A DNA stretch of 64,000 nt from Acrasis kona (GCA_026419775.2 JAOPGA020000797.1:186001-250000), one strand, 5' to 3'; positions 1 through 10,975 are shown, counted from the stretch's first letter. Numbers and translations are program-made. The notes: generated by a model from the sequence alone, not told the origin.

Positions 1-2
1 AA

Positions 3-2022
3 CGTAGAAGGGAGAGAAGTAAGGACAAGATGAATGAAATCAAACAAAGAAAGGAAAAAATCACCGAGCAAAAAAATTCACAAGCTCAGAAATTACTCCA
101 ACTAAACGCAGAGAGGCTGGAAAAGAAGATTGAGGCAAAGTGAGTATCATAATTGACCAATTACTAATGCTTTTTCAGAAAACATTTCAATGGACCCGAT
201 GACCCTGAAAATGAGTCGGACCGTATGATGGCTCTGAGATCGATTAGGGCTTTGGATACAGAAACAGGAGATCCAAATTTCGACAGGGTCTCTTTACTCC
301 TCAAAGACGTGTTCAATGTATTTATAGCCGCAGTGTCTTTGATCGACGAACACAGGCAGTGGTTCAAGTCCATTGCAGGGTTTGATGCACCCGAGCTGTG
401 CAGAAACGACTCGTTCTGCTCCTTTACCATCAAACGAAACGATCCACTCATAATTTATGATCTAAGGGAGGACGATAGAACCAAAAACTCCCCTGGTGTT
501 TTACATTTTGGTCTTAAATTCTATGCCGGTAAGTATGAACGAGTACAAGTAGTCTAAAACTAAAAAGGAGCACAATTGACAAGCCCAGATGGACTCAATA
601 TTGGTACTTTATGCATCATGGATGTCAACCCAAGAACAGAAGAAACATTTGGTAAAGATCAATTGGCGATACTAACGACTATGGCCAAGACTGTTAGTAG
701 AGAGTTGGAGCTACACAAACTACTCATCGAATCAAGAAACAAGAACCTTCTGCAGAGTATGTGCTACAAATCACTTTCAACTAACTCTAATAGGCTCGTT
801 GACACAATTTGGTTACGATTCACTACTAATATCAGACACCAGGGATTGTATGGAAATGGCACTCGTCAACATTATCGAAAACATGAACGTTAATCGAGTC
901 ACCGCTCATCTGCTATCCTCCAACCTCACAATACTACATGAGACCCACGCCGGCAACACGACGCTCGATGACTCTGATCCAGATATTATAAAAATGGCGA
1001 TTGACCACGTCAATGTTGATGATCCTGTGTGGATGGTTGATGACTTGTACAACATGAAGGAAAACTCCGATCTGTTCGAAGAACACAAAATCAGAAATGC
1101 CTTTTACTCTGTCATTTACAATTCGGAGGGACAGCCTTCGATGCTTTTGAGTGGTTACAGAACATGTGAACATGCTACTTGGGGACGGGACGAAACAACA
1201 TTTGTAACGGACATCACAAAGAGTCTTGGCAAAATACTGGAGAGGAACCAATGGCAAGAAGAAATTTTGACCGAAAAGAAAAAGTCTGATGACATTTTAT
1301 TAAACATTTTACCTCGCCCTATTGTGAATAGAATGACCAAATTAAACCAAACTAATATCGCTGACCGTGTGGATAGTGTGTCCGTGTTGTTTGCTGATAT
1401 TTGTGGTTTCACAGTATTGAGTCAAACAATGTCTGCAGATAATCTTGTTAGTTTTTTGAATTTAATCTTTTGTTCTTTTGATAAACTTGCAATGCTTCAT
1501 GGATGCGAGAAAATCAAAACCATTGGTGATTGTTATTTGGCTGAAGCTGGTCTTTTGTCCCACGAGGACGATCATTCCTCTACTATTATTGATTTTGCTT
1601 TAGATATTCTGGAGGAGATACAATCCGAGTACATTCAAAGTAGACATTCTCTGTGCATGCGTATTGGAATTAACACTGGTCCTGTTGTCGCAGGTGTTAT
1701 TGGTTTTAGTAAATATACATATGATATATGGGGAGATAGTGTAAACACAGCCCAACGCATGGAAAGTCATGGTGTTGCGGGTAAAATACAAATATCCGAG
1801 AGCACTTACAATCATCTTGGTAACAAAGCCAACAATTACATAATATCTGACAGAGGTATAATAAATGTCAAGGGAAAAGGTAAAATGAGGACCTATTTGA
1901 TAAACTCAAAGAAGGATGGTAAAGTCAGAAATAGAAGTTTATCATCGGTGAACTTAATGGAATCATCGCCAACACCTTTAGAAGAGATTATTGGTGACAG
2001 AAACCGTACGCCAAGAATATAA
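3..2022 (+). CDS. GAF-domain class III adenylyl cyclase (5' end cut by window)
   Basis: Makes cAMP from ATP by family assignment. Four exons are joined through introns 140..178, 529..567 and 757..793 (37-39 nt), giving one open frame. The order is a charged coiled coil, a GAF domain (ending in FYAGAQLTSPDGLNIGTLCIMD-like sequence), a second GAF-like stretch, then the cyclase catalytic domain. Metal-binding Asp residues lie in LFADICGFT and IGDCYLA. The base-recognition Lys precedes TIGDCY, and Asp lies in YDIWGDSVN; this Lys/Asp pair is the ATP signature, where guanylyl cyclases have Glu/Cys. No membrane segment is visible, so it may be soluble unless one lies upstream. Frame is open to base 3; an ATG at 30 is an alternative start. 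Confident on family, fairly confident on ATP preference. Confidence 0.9.
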
Positions 2023-2103
2023 AGTAATAAAATCGAAGATTCTACAATCCTTGTGATTTCTAAAAGTACAATTTTACTAGCGGTAGTTGATACAGTCAGG
2101 ATT

Positions 2104-2367
2104 CTATTTCTTTTCTCCCTGTTCACGGCATTGCTTCATAACTTTATCCCAACACTCTGTGTCCACTTCGAACGTTTCTCCTTTGTAATTCTCTAGTGTG
2201 GCAGTTTTTTGTGTTGATGATTTCGCTAAACATTTATCCCTTGTTGATGTGATGCAGTCTGAATGCACACGATATGTTTCTTGGCCATCAGAAATTGTTT
2301 CGATAGCTGCGGCGAACACGACACTACACAAAAGAGCTACCACCAACAACAGGCTCGCAAGCTTCAT
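2104..2367 (-). CDS. small secreted cysteine-motif protein (two repeats)
   Basis: An 87-residue protein with a clear signal peptide (MKLASLLLVVALLCSVVFAAA) that is cleaved probably near residue 20. The mature part holds two related segments: one around DGQETYRV...C...KC and a second around KGETFEV...C...KQC, each with two Cys. A single copy of the same motif occurs in the N-terminus of the pseudo-cathepsin at 40729..41751. Ends with a charged tail. It is convergent with the cyclase gene (stop codons 81 nt apart). The role is unknown; extracellular or vesicle-lumen location is inferred from the signal peptide. Confidence 0.75.
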   Translation of the reverse strand: MKLASLLLVVALLCSVVFAAAIETISDGQETYRVHSDCITSTRDKCLAKSSTQKTATLENYKGETFEVDTECWDKVMKQCREQGEKK

Positions 2368-2593
2368 CGTTTTAATTTTAGTTGACTGTATCTACTGTTA
2401 ACCAATTACAGTGTTTGTAATTACACAAATCCTTAAACCTATCATATTCCTTCGCCTTTTAAATAATCTTTTTGTTCGCCTGATCTGAGAGATGATGGGA
2501 AACAAAATCCAATACGGTTCAATGAACACAGAGTAATAGAGTATTTGGAGTAAACAATTGTGCAAAATAAATATTACATTTAATTATAATTCA

Positions 2594-3734
2594 TCACGAT
2601 TTTCGTCTCTTTGACGAATTTGTCTGAACATCCGTTTCATCTGGTTCTGGCAAGGTCAAACCAGTTCTCAAAGCCTCTTGTAAAACAGCAATTGGTTTAT
2701 TGGTCAAGCTTGATGGATCTGGAAGAGACAATTGACTCTTTTGTGCACCTCTCTGCTCTGCCAATAAAAATGGAGTGGCCGTGTTTGCCACCCTCTTGAC
2801 ATTCGGCGAATGTGAAGTTTCGTCATCGACTACACTATCTAATGTGGACTCAAATGTATCATCGTTGGCATCTTGCTCCGTATCATCAACGTCATCCGAC
2901 GAAAAACTGGCGGTGCTAACTTTTTGTGTTAAAGGTTGAGGAGGTGTGGAGACGGAGACAAGGTCCTTGACATCGGGCAGTATATTTTTTGGAACAGTCA
3001 AATTTTGTTTTGATGAAGAATGAGTCAACACGTTATCCTTTTCTATTTGTCTTTGTTGCTGTTCTACTTTTTTAATCTTTTCTTGTTCTTGCTTCTTTTG
3101 TAAACGTTTCTCTTCTTTTAGTTTTAGAATGGGCTGTATCGAGAGATCCCCATATTTCTCTTTTGCTTGGTCCTTTTCTTGCTGGGTGACTGGAGTTGAA
3201 TCTAGAGTGTTCAAATTAGGCAACCTGCTTATTACGAATAACCGGTAATCTTCATATTGTTCTGGTGTTCCACCATTAAAGTAATTGGGACATGCCTCAT
3301 TGTTCAACATGCTGAGGATTCTTAAATTCGGACAACTATTATAAAGTTAGAATGAAAATGTTTCATTACTCACCATTCTTTGATCTTTTCTATAAATGTG
3401 GGTAGATTTTTTATTTTGTTTGAGTTTGCCCAAAGTAGATTTAGTCTAGGCAGTGGTTGTTTCGCATTAAAGTTAAAATTGGATTGTATCCTGTTGTGGT
3501 CGATGACAAGGGACTGAAGGTTGGCAAAGTAATCTAGCCTTGGTAAGTCACTGTTGAAAAGTAAGTTGATGCTTGCTTCTGATGTTCGTACCTTAAATTA
3601 TTATGACTGAGGTCGAGCTCAATTATTCTTGGAGCAATCCTCCCAATTGTTGTATATGGTATTTCTCTCAAGTTCTTGAAAGCAAGACTACACCTTCCGT
3701 TGCTATCGACCTTAATGTCGGAGCTAGAGAACAT
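2594..3734 (-). CDS. leucine-rich-repeat protein, LRMDA-like
   Basis: Three exons (introns 3551..3591 and 3336..3373) give a 353-residue protein. The N-terminus carries LRR units (IIELDLSHNNLR, LQSLVIDHNRI, LNLLWANSNKIKNLP, CPNLRILSMLNNEACP) followed by an LRR C-terminal cap with YEDYRLFVISRLPNLNTLD. The order and cap resemble the LRMDA/C10orf11 family. After the cap comes a Lys/Glu/Gln coiled coil and a low-complexity acidic/Ser/Thr tail ending in a basic cluster. No enzymatic motif is visible, so a scaffold role is likely. Exon junctions are supported by continuous repeat sequence across both introns. Confidence 0.8.
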
Positions 3735-4160
3735 CTTCGTCTGATATGGTTGCCTTCCTTATGACAAGTTGTCAACTAAAAATTAGGAAAAAGACAAGAG
3801 CCGAATACCAACTCCGAAACACAAAGCTGAACTTTATTATCATTAGAAATAGATGTTATAGATGTGCAGGGTATATCACACTACGCGATGAACTTAGATC
3901 AAGAATAAAAGAAACTGAGTCAAATCTATCTATCTATTACATGAACATTTGAATCTGAATTAAATTTTGACTACTGTCACCGAGCTTAACCTACTCATGT
4001 CTTTAGTCCCTTCTCTCTGACATTGATTTTGTCATCTTGCTCTGGGTTCGCAAATCCAGGAAGTTCAGAAAAATGGAAGTGTTTTTCCACGGTTTCTTTT
4101 GTAAGCTGTGTTAGAAAAGGGCAACCGGATTTAGTATCCGTTTTTCTACTTCAAACAACC
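3735..4160. other. intergenic, divergent start region
   Basis: Lies between the starts of the LRR gene (3734, minus) and the coiled-coil gene (4161, plus). A 68-codon open frame at 3746..3952 has no recognisable content and I do not call it. The sequence presumably holds both promoters; no specific element is identifiable. Confidence 0.4.
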
Positions 4161-5213
4161 ATGTCCTGCCCAGTCACAGGTAAAGTCGGTGAACAATGCC
4201 CCGTTATCCACGCTGTAAACGATGACGAGTTCGATGACCTTAAGCCACCAGCGGGTGAAGAGATTGGCACAGAGCCTGAAAACCAAAACGAATCAGACGA
4301 GGATGGTGATGAGAAAGAAAGAGGACCATCAATTCTAGATGTTTTCGACTTTGACGAAGAGTTCAAAGACGAAATACCAAGTGTTGCCGAGTACAAGAAG
4401 TTGAGACGCATTACCAAAATGATTACAGGTTTTTATAGAAACGGCACAAAGACAAAGCACGAGCAGTATGAGCAATCTTTCGGTGATCTTTCTCGTGTGG
4501 AATCTGACATCTTACAAAGTAAAAGACAACAAGAGGTACTAGAATCTCAAGCACAAAGGTTCAACGGCCACTTGAAGTACAAGGAATATCTAAAGGAGCT
4601 TGAAGATGAACAAGCTAACATGAAAGAACAACGTGATGCCATCAACAAGACGTGTGAACACTACAAAGGCTTGTGGCTGTGGAGTACCGAAATTGTAAAG
4701 ATTTGCGAGTGGTTGGAACTTAACCTTGATGACTATTGCATGAAGAACCTTGACCTACCCGCTTATATCAAAAATAGGAAAATACCGGAGGTACCAGCAC
4801 TCACCCAAGAACTCATCAAATACTACAGCAAGGGTCTTGATGAAATCATGCACAACTTAAACGAGTCTAGAGATTTCTTCCAAGCAAGTGTCGATGGTCG
4901 CCTTGATAAATACAAACTAATAGAGAAGCAAATCATTGAAGTCCAACTAAAAGCTTTGGAAGAATTCCCAACCGAGAACAATCCAAGAAAGGAATACATT
5001 GAATCAGAGCTGAACGAAGACTTGAAGGAAATTGACGACCAACTCAGCAAGGCGGAATTGGACGAAACCAAAAACAGACGTCAAAAGATGTTGAAGATGC
5101 ACATTGATTTTATTCAAGTATTAAGGTTCTTTAGAGAAAAACTACATCTATTAGACGAAGATGTAGATAAGGTGTACGATCCACAATTTACAACAAAATT
5201 TGGTTTCGAATAA
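4161..5213 (+). CDS. acidic coiled-coil protein of unknown function
   Basis: A 350-residue protein. The frame stays open upstream to 4023, but the ATG at 4161 (ACC-ATG-TCC) gives the first sensible start; the upstream part looks like leader sequence. Residues 1-65 are acidic and disordered, followed by FDFDEEFKDEIPSVAEYKKL and then long helices with heptad character rich in Glu, Lys and Gln. No transmembrane segment or catalytic motif is visible. It is convergent with the next gene, with only 6 nt between the stop codons. I do not recognise a family. Confidence 0.7.
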   Translation: MSCPVTGKVGEQCPVIHAVNDDEFDDLKPPAGEEIGTEPENQNESDEDGDEKERGPSILDVFDFDEEFKDEIPSVAEYKKLRRITKMITGFYRNGTKTKHEQYEQSFGDLSRVESDILQSKRQQEVLESQAQRFNGHLKYKEYLKELEDEQANMKEQRDAINKTCEHYKGLWLWSTEIVKICEWLELNLDDYCMKNLDLPAYIKNRKIPEVPALTQELIKYYSKGLDEIMHNLNESRDFFQASVDGRLDKYKLIEKQIIEVQLKALEEFPTENNPRKEYIESELNEDLKEIDDQLSKAELDETKNRRQKMLKMHIDFIQVLRFFREKLHLLDEDVDKVYDPQFTTKFGFE

Positions 5214-5219
5214 ATATTT

Positions 5220-6092
5220 TCATCTCAATCCTTGTGCTTTTCTTTGTGGCGTAGATATTTGCATAGATTCTAAAGAATCCACTGAATTGTTAATTCTCGT
5301 CGTAAAGAGATCGTCATCTTCAATATGGAAGGTATCTTCTATCTTCCAAGTAGAAATACCTCGCTCCATTTTACAAAGTAGAGGCATAGCTGTTGGATTG
5401 CTTTTTTTGATTATCTCAGGTTTATGTTGTTCGGATCGTGTTGGTTTGTTATGTTGTTCGTATAGTATTGGTTTGCTGCTTTTGTTTTTTAAGCTAACCC
5501 TTGGAGATTTGAATTTGAAGCAGCCATCTTGATTAAAGTTAAGTTTTGTTGTGTGAACAGCAAATGTTCTGGGAGACAATATGCTCCCTTTAGCTTGAAG
5601 CCCCGAAGCTAGCTTACTTTGAGAGCTATCATTTATGTACGACCGAAAGCTCAACGGGAGAGCTAGGTCATTAATAACGTACGAACCAGAGACTGGTTTA
5701 GTGGTGTATTTGTTTTGTATTTTTGTCAAATCGATACGACTAACGGCTGTTTTTGGTTTATTTACATCTATAAGTTCTCTTTTGATACGTAATTTCGTTT
5801 CTTGAGATTTACTGTCCCTTGGGGTGGGTTTGTTTGAGATTGGACATAGTGCTACCAATACTTTATGTTTTGATTTGTTCAAATCATCTTTTATCAAACT
5901 GTTACTCTTATGTACAGGAGTAAAGGACACTGTACACCTCTCCTCTTCGTCAATCACAAGCATGGTTTTCGACGTTCTTCTCATATGAGGAGGATTGTAA
6001 TATTTAACAGTGTTGGACGTTACTGATGAATCCAACTCTTTCAACCCCTCCTTCTGACACCAAGCAGTTCTAACAGGTGAAGTTGTATTCAT
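5220..6092 (-). CDS. hypothetical basic disordered protein
   Basis: A single-exon frame of 290 residues, rich in Lys, Ser, Thr and Asn, with several basic clusters (HMRRTSK, KLRIKRE, FKSPRVSLKNKSSK) and no hydrophobic segments. Low sequence complexity suggests a disordered nuclear or cytoskeletal protein, but this is only composition. Downstream of the splicing-factor gene on the same strand, 37 nt after its stop. No family recognised. Confidence 0.6.
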   Translation of the reverse strand: MNTTSPVRTAWCQKEGLKELDSSVTSNTVKYYNPPHMRRTSKTMLVIDEEERCTVSFTPVHKSNSLIKDDLNKSKHKVLVALCPISNKPTPRDSKSQETKLRIKRELIDVNKPKTAVSRIDLTKIQNKYTTKPVSGSYVINDLALPLSFRSYINDSSQSKLASGLQAKGSILSPRTFAVHTTKLNFNQDGCFKFKSPRVSLKNKSSKPILYEQHNKPTRSEQHKPEIIKKSNPTAMPLLCKMERGISTWKIEDTFHIEDDDLFTTRINNSVDSLESMQISTPQRKAQGLR

Positions 6093-6129
6093 AATTTAAA
6101 AGTAACCGACCACCTTATTACAAAAAGTC

Positions 6130-6996
6130 TTATAAAATTGATTTTAATATTGGGTATACATCAAGAGATTCCTTCTCACTACCTGGTGGAGGTGGCACAG
6201 CTTTAGGTTCTATCCGTTCAGGACTTTGATTTGTCTTTGAATGTGTTCTTTTAGGTTTGGCCCAAAGAATCCGCAGCGGGACTTCTTTGATTATTAATTT
6301 ATTGTATAAGCTATCAGCTGCACCTTCGGCATCTACTCTATGGTCGAATGTAACAAAAGCACAACCTTGTTGTGTGGCCATCTTGATAGATTGTATGGTG
6401 CCAAAAGTCTCAAAGTGTTGATGAATGTCCTTTTGGTCAATTTCTTCATGCCCCTCCAGCCCACCAACGTATAATGTTCTAATTTTTAGATCATCCGGCG
6501 CTTTTAACCTCTCTCCAACAGTATTCTTGTTGCGTAGTTCGTAGGGAGCGCTGCGTGCCAACCTTAAAACTGTTTCTGTCCTAATTGCTGTCTCTCCTGC
6601 TAATAAATGTTTGTTGGTTCCGCCCTCTTGTATCATCTTCTCTGCCAATTCTGCATTGTATATGCGTGCTACCTCGCTCTTTTGACCCGCGTTATGAGCA
6701 TCTTGCTCTTGGTCGGGCATAATCCCGTCTCTAACATATGATGGGAGATTAAATTCAAGATCAAGAACGCAACACTGGCAGAGATTCTTCATCGTAGCGC
6801 ATACAGGACATATTTGAGTTTTGTTGTGACGTGCACTCTTCTCCTTCTTCCATGTAAATCCTGTGTACACTCTAGAACAAAATCTACACTCCTCACCTAG
6901 CGTGCGCTTTGTCATTCTAACAAAAGGGTTGGACCCAAGACAATTAGAGCACAACACTGGAAATTCGTTGTTTTCATTTTGTACAGCAAGTGACAT
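6130..6996 (-). CDS. Ecm2/Slt11-type (RBM22 family) spliceosomal RNA-binding protein
   Basis: A 288-residue relative of RBM22/Ecm2, which contacts U6 snRNA in the NineTeen-related part of the catalytic spliceosome. The N-terminus has the family's Cys clusters (CSNCLGSNPFVRMTKRTLGEEC.., CPVCATMKNLCQCC) and LDLEFNLPSYVRD. An RRM follows at about 180-255 with RNP2 TLYVGGL and RNP1 GCAFVTF, and a basic Pro-rich tail. The CCCH zinc finger that metazoan RBM22 has just before the RRM is not visible, so the architecture is closer to yeast Ecm2. Starts with MSLAVQ; single exon. Confidence 0.9.
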   Translation of the reverse strand: MSLAVQNENNEFPVLCSNCLGSNPFVRMTKRTLGEECRFCSRVYTGFTWKKEKSARHNKTQICPVCATMKNLCQCCVLDLEFNLPSYVRDGIMPDQEQDAHNAGQKSEVARIYNAELAEKMIQEGGTNKHLLAGETAIRTETVLRLARSAPYELRNKNTVGERLKAPDDLKIRTLYVGGLEGHEEIDQKDIHQHFETFGTIQSIKMATQQGCAFVTFDHRVDAEGAADSLYNKLIIKEVPLRILWAKPKRTHSKTNQSPERIEPKAVPPPPGSEKESLDVYPILKSIL

Positions 6997-7045
6997 TTTT
7001 GTTGTTGAACTAAGAGGGTTGATTGTTTACTTGTAAAAAAAATAT

Positions 7046-8354
7046 TTATTTATCTTGTGGCAGGCTTTGGCTCTTGCCCAACTCCACGTGCTCTGCAGAC
7101 ACCGGAACAAGCACAACATTCTTTTGCTGATTGAGCGTAGATGTTTTCTTCCAAACACCACTTCTCAGCTTCACAAACTCCATAATTTGCTGCGGAACAT
7201 CAATGCCAGTGGCCAGTTCAAAGCCTTGGAACCCTGGACTACTATTTATTTCACAAATTTTATAACTATCGTGATCGATCAAAATGTCGACGCCCGCAAT
7301 TTCCAAACCGACAAGCCTTGCACACTCGATAGCCAACCACTCAACAGCCGCCGAAAGTTTGACAGGTCTCACATATCCTCCTTGATGGAAGTTGGCCTTG
7401 AATCCCTTCTTGGCTATTCGCATCATTCCTCCAATCACCTTGCCACCCACGACAAACACTCGCAAGTCTTTTCCGCTTGACTTTGAAATGAATTCCTGAA
7501 TGATCATGGGCTTCGACTGATCCAACATGTCACCCATGTCCGATAAGTGTTCTTGTGAATTAATCAGCATGACACCTTTACCTTGTGATCCTGATGACTT
7601 TTTCAGAATGAGTGGGTAAGAAAAATGTTGGTTGGTGACGTTCTCTTCTATTGGAAATCTTGCAATCATGGTCTTTGGAATGGGAAGTGATGCCGTGGCA
7701 AGCTGTTGTAATGTTTCCATCTTGTCTTTTGAGACCAGTAGGGAACTAATTGGATTTAGCATCATGACACCAGCTTTTTCAAGTTGTCTAACGACAGCCA
7801 AACTAAAGTAGTCCACATTTGCACCAAGCCTTGGGATCACACAATCGGGAAGCTTTTCTACAACTTTTCCATCGTAATAAATCCTTGACAAACCCTCCTG
7901 GGATACTACCAGATCAAATTTGTGTGTTTCCTGCAAAGTGTTGGAGCAATGTGTTTAGGGAACTTACTCTAATGTATACTTGTATGTTGTTCTTCCAACC
8001 AGATTCAAAGAACCTTTTGCTTGTATATAGTAGTTTAGAATCTTTGCTTAACAGCCAAACTATCAAAAGTGGCTCTGGTAGCACTCTATTATAAAACTCC
8101 ACATCCTCCGCATCATAAAAGGTGATCTTATTGTCCCCAATCACTTTCGGCTTGAGCTTGTACTTTATGTATGATTTTGGCACATCCAGTTGTATAATTT
8201 CAGTCTCATTATCACTTTCTCCACCAGAGCTGTAGTCAGCCTCCACTTTTACTTTGTCTTCCTCCTCTTTTTTCAGTTTTTCATATGCACTCTGTTCTTT
8301 GGTTGGTGGCACGTCGGCTTTGCTTTGTTCCATTATCAAATCTTTGTAAAACAA
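7046..8354 (-). CDS. RimK-like ATP-grasp ligase
   Basis: Two exons joined by intron 7931..7967 (37 nt, phase 0). About 75 acidic N-terminal residues are followed by the RimK pre-ATP-grasp region (LLSKDSKLLYTSKRFFESGW, RLGANVDYFSLAVVRQLE) and the ATP-grasp core: LILKKSSGSQGKGVML, a KDLRVFVVGGKVIG strand, AGVDILID, and the metal/ATP residues in KICEINSSPGFQGFE. RimK ligases add glutamate to the C-terminus of ribosomal protein S6; animal RIMKL proteins make N-acetylaspartylglutamate. Substrate here cannot be told from sequence. An alternative ATG lies seven codons in (8333). The match to bacterial RimK is close across the whole core. Confidence 0.88.
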
Positions 8355-8469
8355 ACATGGATCATTACGACAATTTATTCAGCTGAACGTCAAAGTTTAT
8401 TTTTATTGCAAGAATAAAGACATGTATTTACAGAATTCAAGTCAAAAGCAATTATTAAATAATTTATAT

Positions 8470-9603
8470 TCAATCACACCTCTTGCGCTTTCCAGTACCG
8501 ATCACAGACTGTCTATTGTCTGATATCTTTCTGTTTGGACTGCCGATGGATATATTCGTGGAAATTACAATATTAGAGCCATCGGATAGGTTAACTATCC
8601 TTGCAACCTCGTTACTAGCAAATGTAGGAATCTGCACACATAATAGATTACCAGAATTAACAAGAAGACAAGTGATTTGATAGGATTGTAAACCCAATTG
8701 CATTTTTTGTAACTGAGTAGAGATTTTAGTCCTCTTTCTTGGCGGACCCATTCCATCCTCATTCTCAACTTTGTTCTCATCAACAATTTTTTTAACAGAT
8801 ATAGAATGAATGTCGTTAGATTTTGTGCAGTCGTCAGCTGACACCGCATCTCCATCTTGATGACTTGTGTGGTATACAATATTCCCGATCCTAGCAACAC
8901 AGGCAGGGCTACTGATTTTCGATCTCCAATTACTATTCTTCATGGACCATTTCATGCAAACATAAACATTAAGCATCGGACGTAGATAAAAGTGCTCGTT
9001 GGAGCCTATCACTATGCAAGCTGTGAGGTTGTCCTCAGGCAAAAGATGTATCATGTCATCTTCTGATTTTATTGGCAACGTCACACGGAATAACAATTTG
9101 AACGTGGGTTTTAATGTCCCTGCATATACTACGCGTTGTTGTGCGTTGTAGAGGCAAAACATGTTTTTATTGGGAGATAGTGCATAGATATCGTGCTTGA
9201 GATTGTGTTCCATGGCCATATGGGTAGAGGCAAAATCACTGCAATCCAAATACGCATTCGTAAGGTTTAGCGAGCATTCTATTTTGTCTTCCGTATAGTT
9301 AATAATGTTCAAAACATTGTTTTGCCGAAGCAGAAGGTGTTTATCGTCGATCATGCAATTCGGATCGATGTAAACACTAGCAGAGCACCAAACGTTTACC
9401 TTTTGTATTGAAACGGGTAGTGTATCGTGGAATATAACAACTTGTGAATTCTCCTGGTTATCATCCATTGCATGTCTGACTTTAATATTCTTTGTGGATT
9501 GGTTTAAGGACATATTTCTGAGTGATACGTGATATAGATCATACTGTTTTGCTGCGTTGCAATTTAGCATCAATACACAGTCTTTGTCTTCGTGTGTATC
9601 CAT
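8470..9603 (-). CDS. hypothetical protein with C-terminal nuclear localisation-like clusters
   Basis: A 377-residue single-exon frame. The first 250 residues alternate short hydrophobic beta-like stretches and loops (NVWCSASVYIDPN, LLLRQNNVLNIINY, HDIYALSPNKNMFCLYN), which would fit a beta-propeller-like fold, but no WD or Kelch signature is visible. The C-terminal third has basic clusters (PPRKRTKIS, GTGKRKRCD) typical of nuclear import signals. No family recognised. Divergent from the Sua5 gene, 110 nt between starts. Confidence 0.65.
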   Translation of the reverse strand: MDTHEDKDCVLMLNCNAAKQYDLYHVSLRNMSLNQSTKNIKVRHAMDDNQENSQVVIFHDTLPVSIQKVNVWCSASVYIDPNCMIDDKHLLLRQNNVLNIINYTEDKIECSLNLTNAYLDCSDFASTHMAMEHNLKHDIYALSPNKNMFCLYNAQQRVVYAGTLKPTFKLLFRVTLPIKSEDDMIHLLPEDNLTACIVIGSNEHFYLRPMLNVYVCMKWSMKNSNWRSKISSPACVARIGNIVYHTSHQDGDAVSADDCTKSNDIHSISVKKIVDENKVENEDGMGPPRKRTKISTQLQKMQLGLQSYQITCLLVNSGNLLCVQIPTFASNEVARIVNLSDGSNIVISTNISIGSPNRKISDNRQSVIGTGKRKRCD

Positions 9604-9713
9604 TTTTCAATTTGTTGCTGGAACAATTCGCTTCTTGTAAAGATAATCTCTCAAACAAAGTCAACCCAACTTAACTAATACATACTTCATTCACAGCTGT
9701 CAGTAGTAATCGT

Positions 9714-10973
9714 ATGATCAAAGCAGCAGTGCATTTAAGTAGACGCAGACAAACACTATTTGAATTCACCAAGTTGACTCCAAACTTCAAAATAACGAAC
9801 TCAGTCCGTTTACACACAATGAAACAGAATTCCCATATTCCAGGAGGGCACTTACTCTCATCAACACATGATTCAATTATTGAGTGTGGAGAATATGTTA
9901 GGAATGGACATTTGGTTGCATTTCCAACTGAAACAGTCTACGGACTTGGAGCCAACGCCTTTGACGAAAAAGCAGTCCTCAGAATATTCGAAGCAAAACA
10001 GCGTCCTTTAACAGATCCAGTCATTGTTCACGTTTTCGATAGCGACCACGCATTGGAACTCATCAAAGTCAGCGATAAAGTGAAGAGATTATACCTACAC
10101 CTTGCTAAACATTTTTGGCCTGGTCCTCTCACATTAGTGGCACCCTATAATCCAGATAAAATCCCTCTCTGTATAACGGCGAACACAGGTTCAGTCGGCG
10201 TAAGAGTACCTAATCACAAAATCGCATTAGAACTTCTTGTACAGGCCAAAGTACCCATCGCCGCTCCAAGCGCTAATCGCTTCGGTCATGTATCACCCAC
10301 TTGTTCCACACACGTACTAGAAGACCTCGGCAACACACCATTCCCAATTTTCATAATCAAAGAGGACGGCCAATCTGTATGCGAGATTGGAATAGAGAGC
10401 ACAGTTGCCAAATTAGAGGAAACGACGGACGGTGTCAACATTCTTGTGCTACGCAGGGGTGGAGTATCCATTGAGCAAATATCAAAATCATTAGTAGACG
10501 CTCACGACTTGAAGGGAATACTAGTTCAAGTAATGTCCAATCCAAAAACAAGAAGCGTACAAAATACAACACAGCATGGACAAGTATCACCTGGTTTAAT
10601 GTTAACACATTATGCACCAGATGTACCCGCATATCTAATCGACCAACATTTAGAGCAACAAGAAAATGCGAACGCTATCGACTTGAACAAATGCGTGTTG
10701 ATAGATTTCCAATCAAAACACATTCATCTCAAAAATGACTTTTTGAGTTACATGGATTTATCGCCCAGTGGCGATATATACGAAGCCAGAAATTCAGTTT
10801 TTGAAATGTTAAGGTTGAGCGAGAAGGTTGAAGGAGCACAAGCTGTCATGTTGCCCAATCTACAAAACGTAGAGGTGGAGCATGCTGATTCGCTATTCGA
10901 TAGACTTTATAGAGCTGCATCAGGTAATTATGCAAAAATACAAAACAAACAACTACTTGTATCAAAATCATAA
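9714..10973 (+). CDS. SUA5: Sua5/YRDC threonylcarbamoyl-AMP synthase
   Basis: Makes L-threonylcarbamoyl-AMP from Thr, bicarbonate and ATP, the first step of tRNA t6A37 formation. The YrdC domain is complete (VAFPTETVYGLGANAFD, EAKQRPLTDPVIVHV, FWPGPLTLV, VGVRVPNH, PIAAPSANRFGHVSPT), followed by the Sua5 C-terminal domain (SPGLMLTHYAPDVPAYLID). 419 residues. The first 35 are basic and Ser/Thr-rich without acidic residues except one, like a mitochondrial presequence; a second in-frame ATG at 9819 directly precedes the conserved domain and could give a cytosolic form. Stops 2 nt from the stop of the convergent helicase gene. Confidence 0.95.
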   Translation: MIKAAVHLSRRRQTLFEFTKLTPNFKITNSVRLHTMKQNSHIPGGHLLSSTHDSIIECGEYVRNGHLVAFPTETVYGLGANAFDEKAVLRIFEAKQRPLTDPVIVHVFDSDHALELIKVSDKVKRLYLHLAKHFWPGPLTLVAPYNPDKIPLCITANTGSVGVRVPNHKIALELLVQAKVPIAAPSANRFGHVSPTCSTHVLEDLGNTPFPIFIIKEDGQSVCEIGIESTVAKLEETTDGVNILVLRRGGVSIEQISKSLVDAHDLKGILVQVMSNPKTRSVQNTTQHGQVSPGLMLTHYAPDVPAYLIDQHLEQQENANAIDLNKCVLIDFQSKHIHLKNDFLSYMDLSPSGDIYEARNSVFEMLRLSEKVEGAQAVMLPNLQNVEVEHADSLFDRLYRAASGNYAKIQNKQLLVSKS

Positions 10974-10975
10974 AT

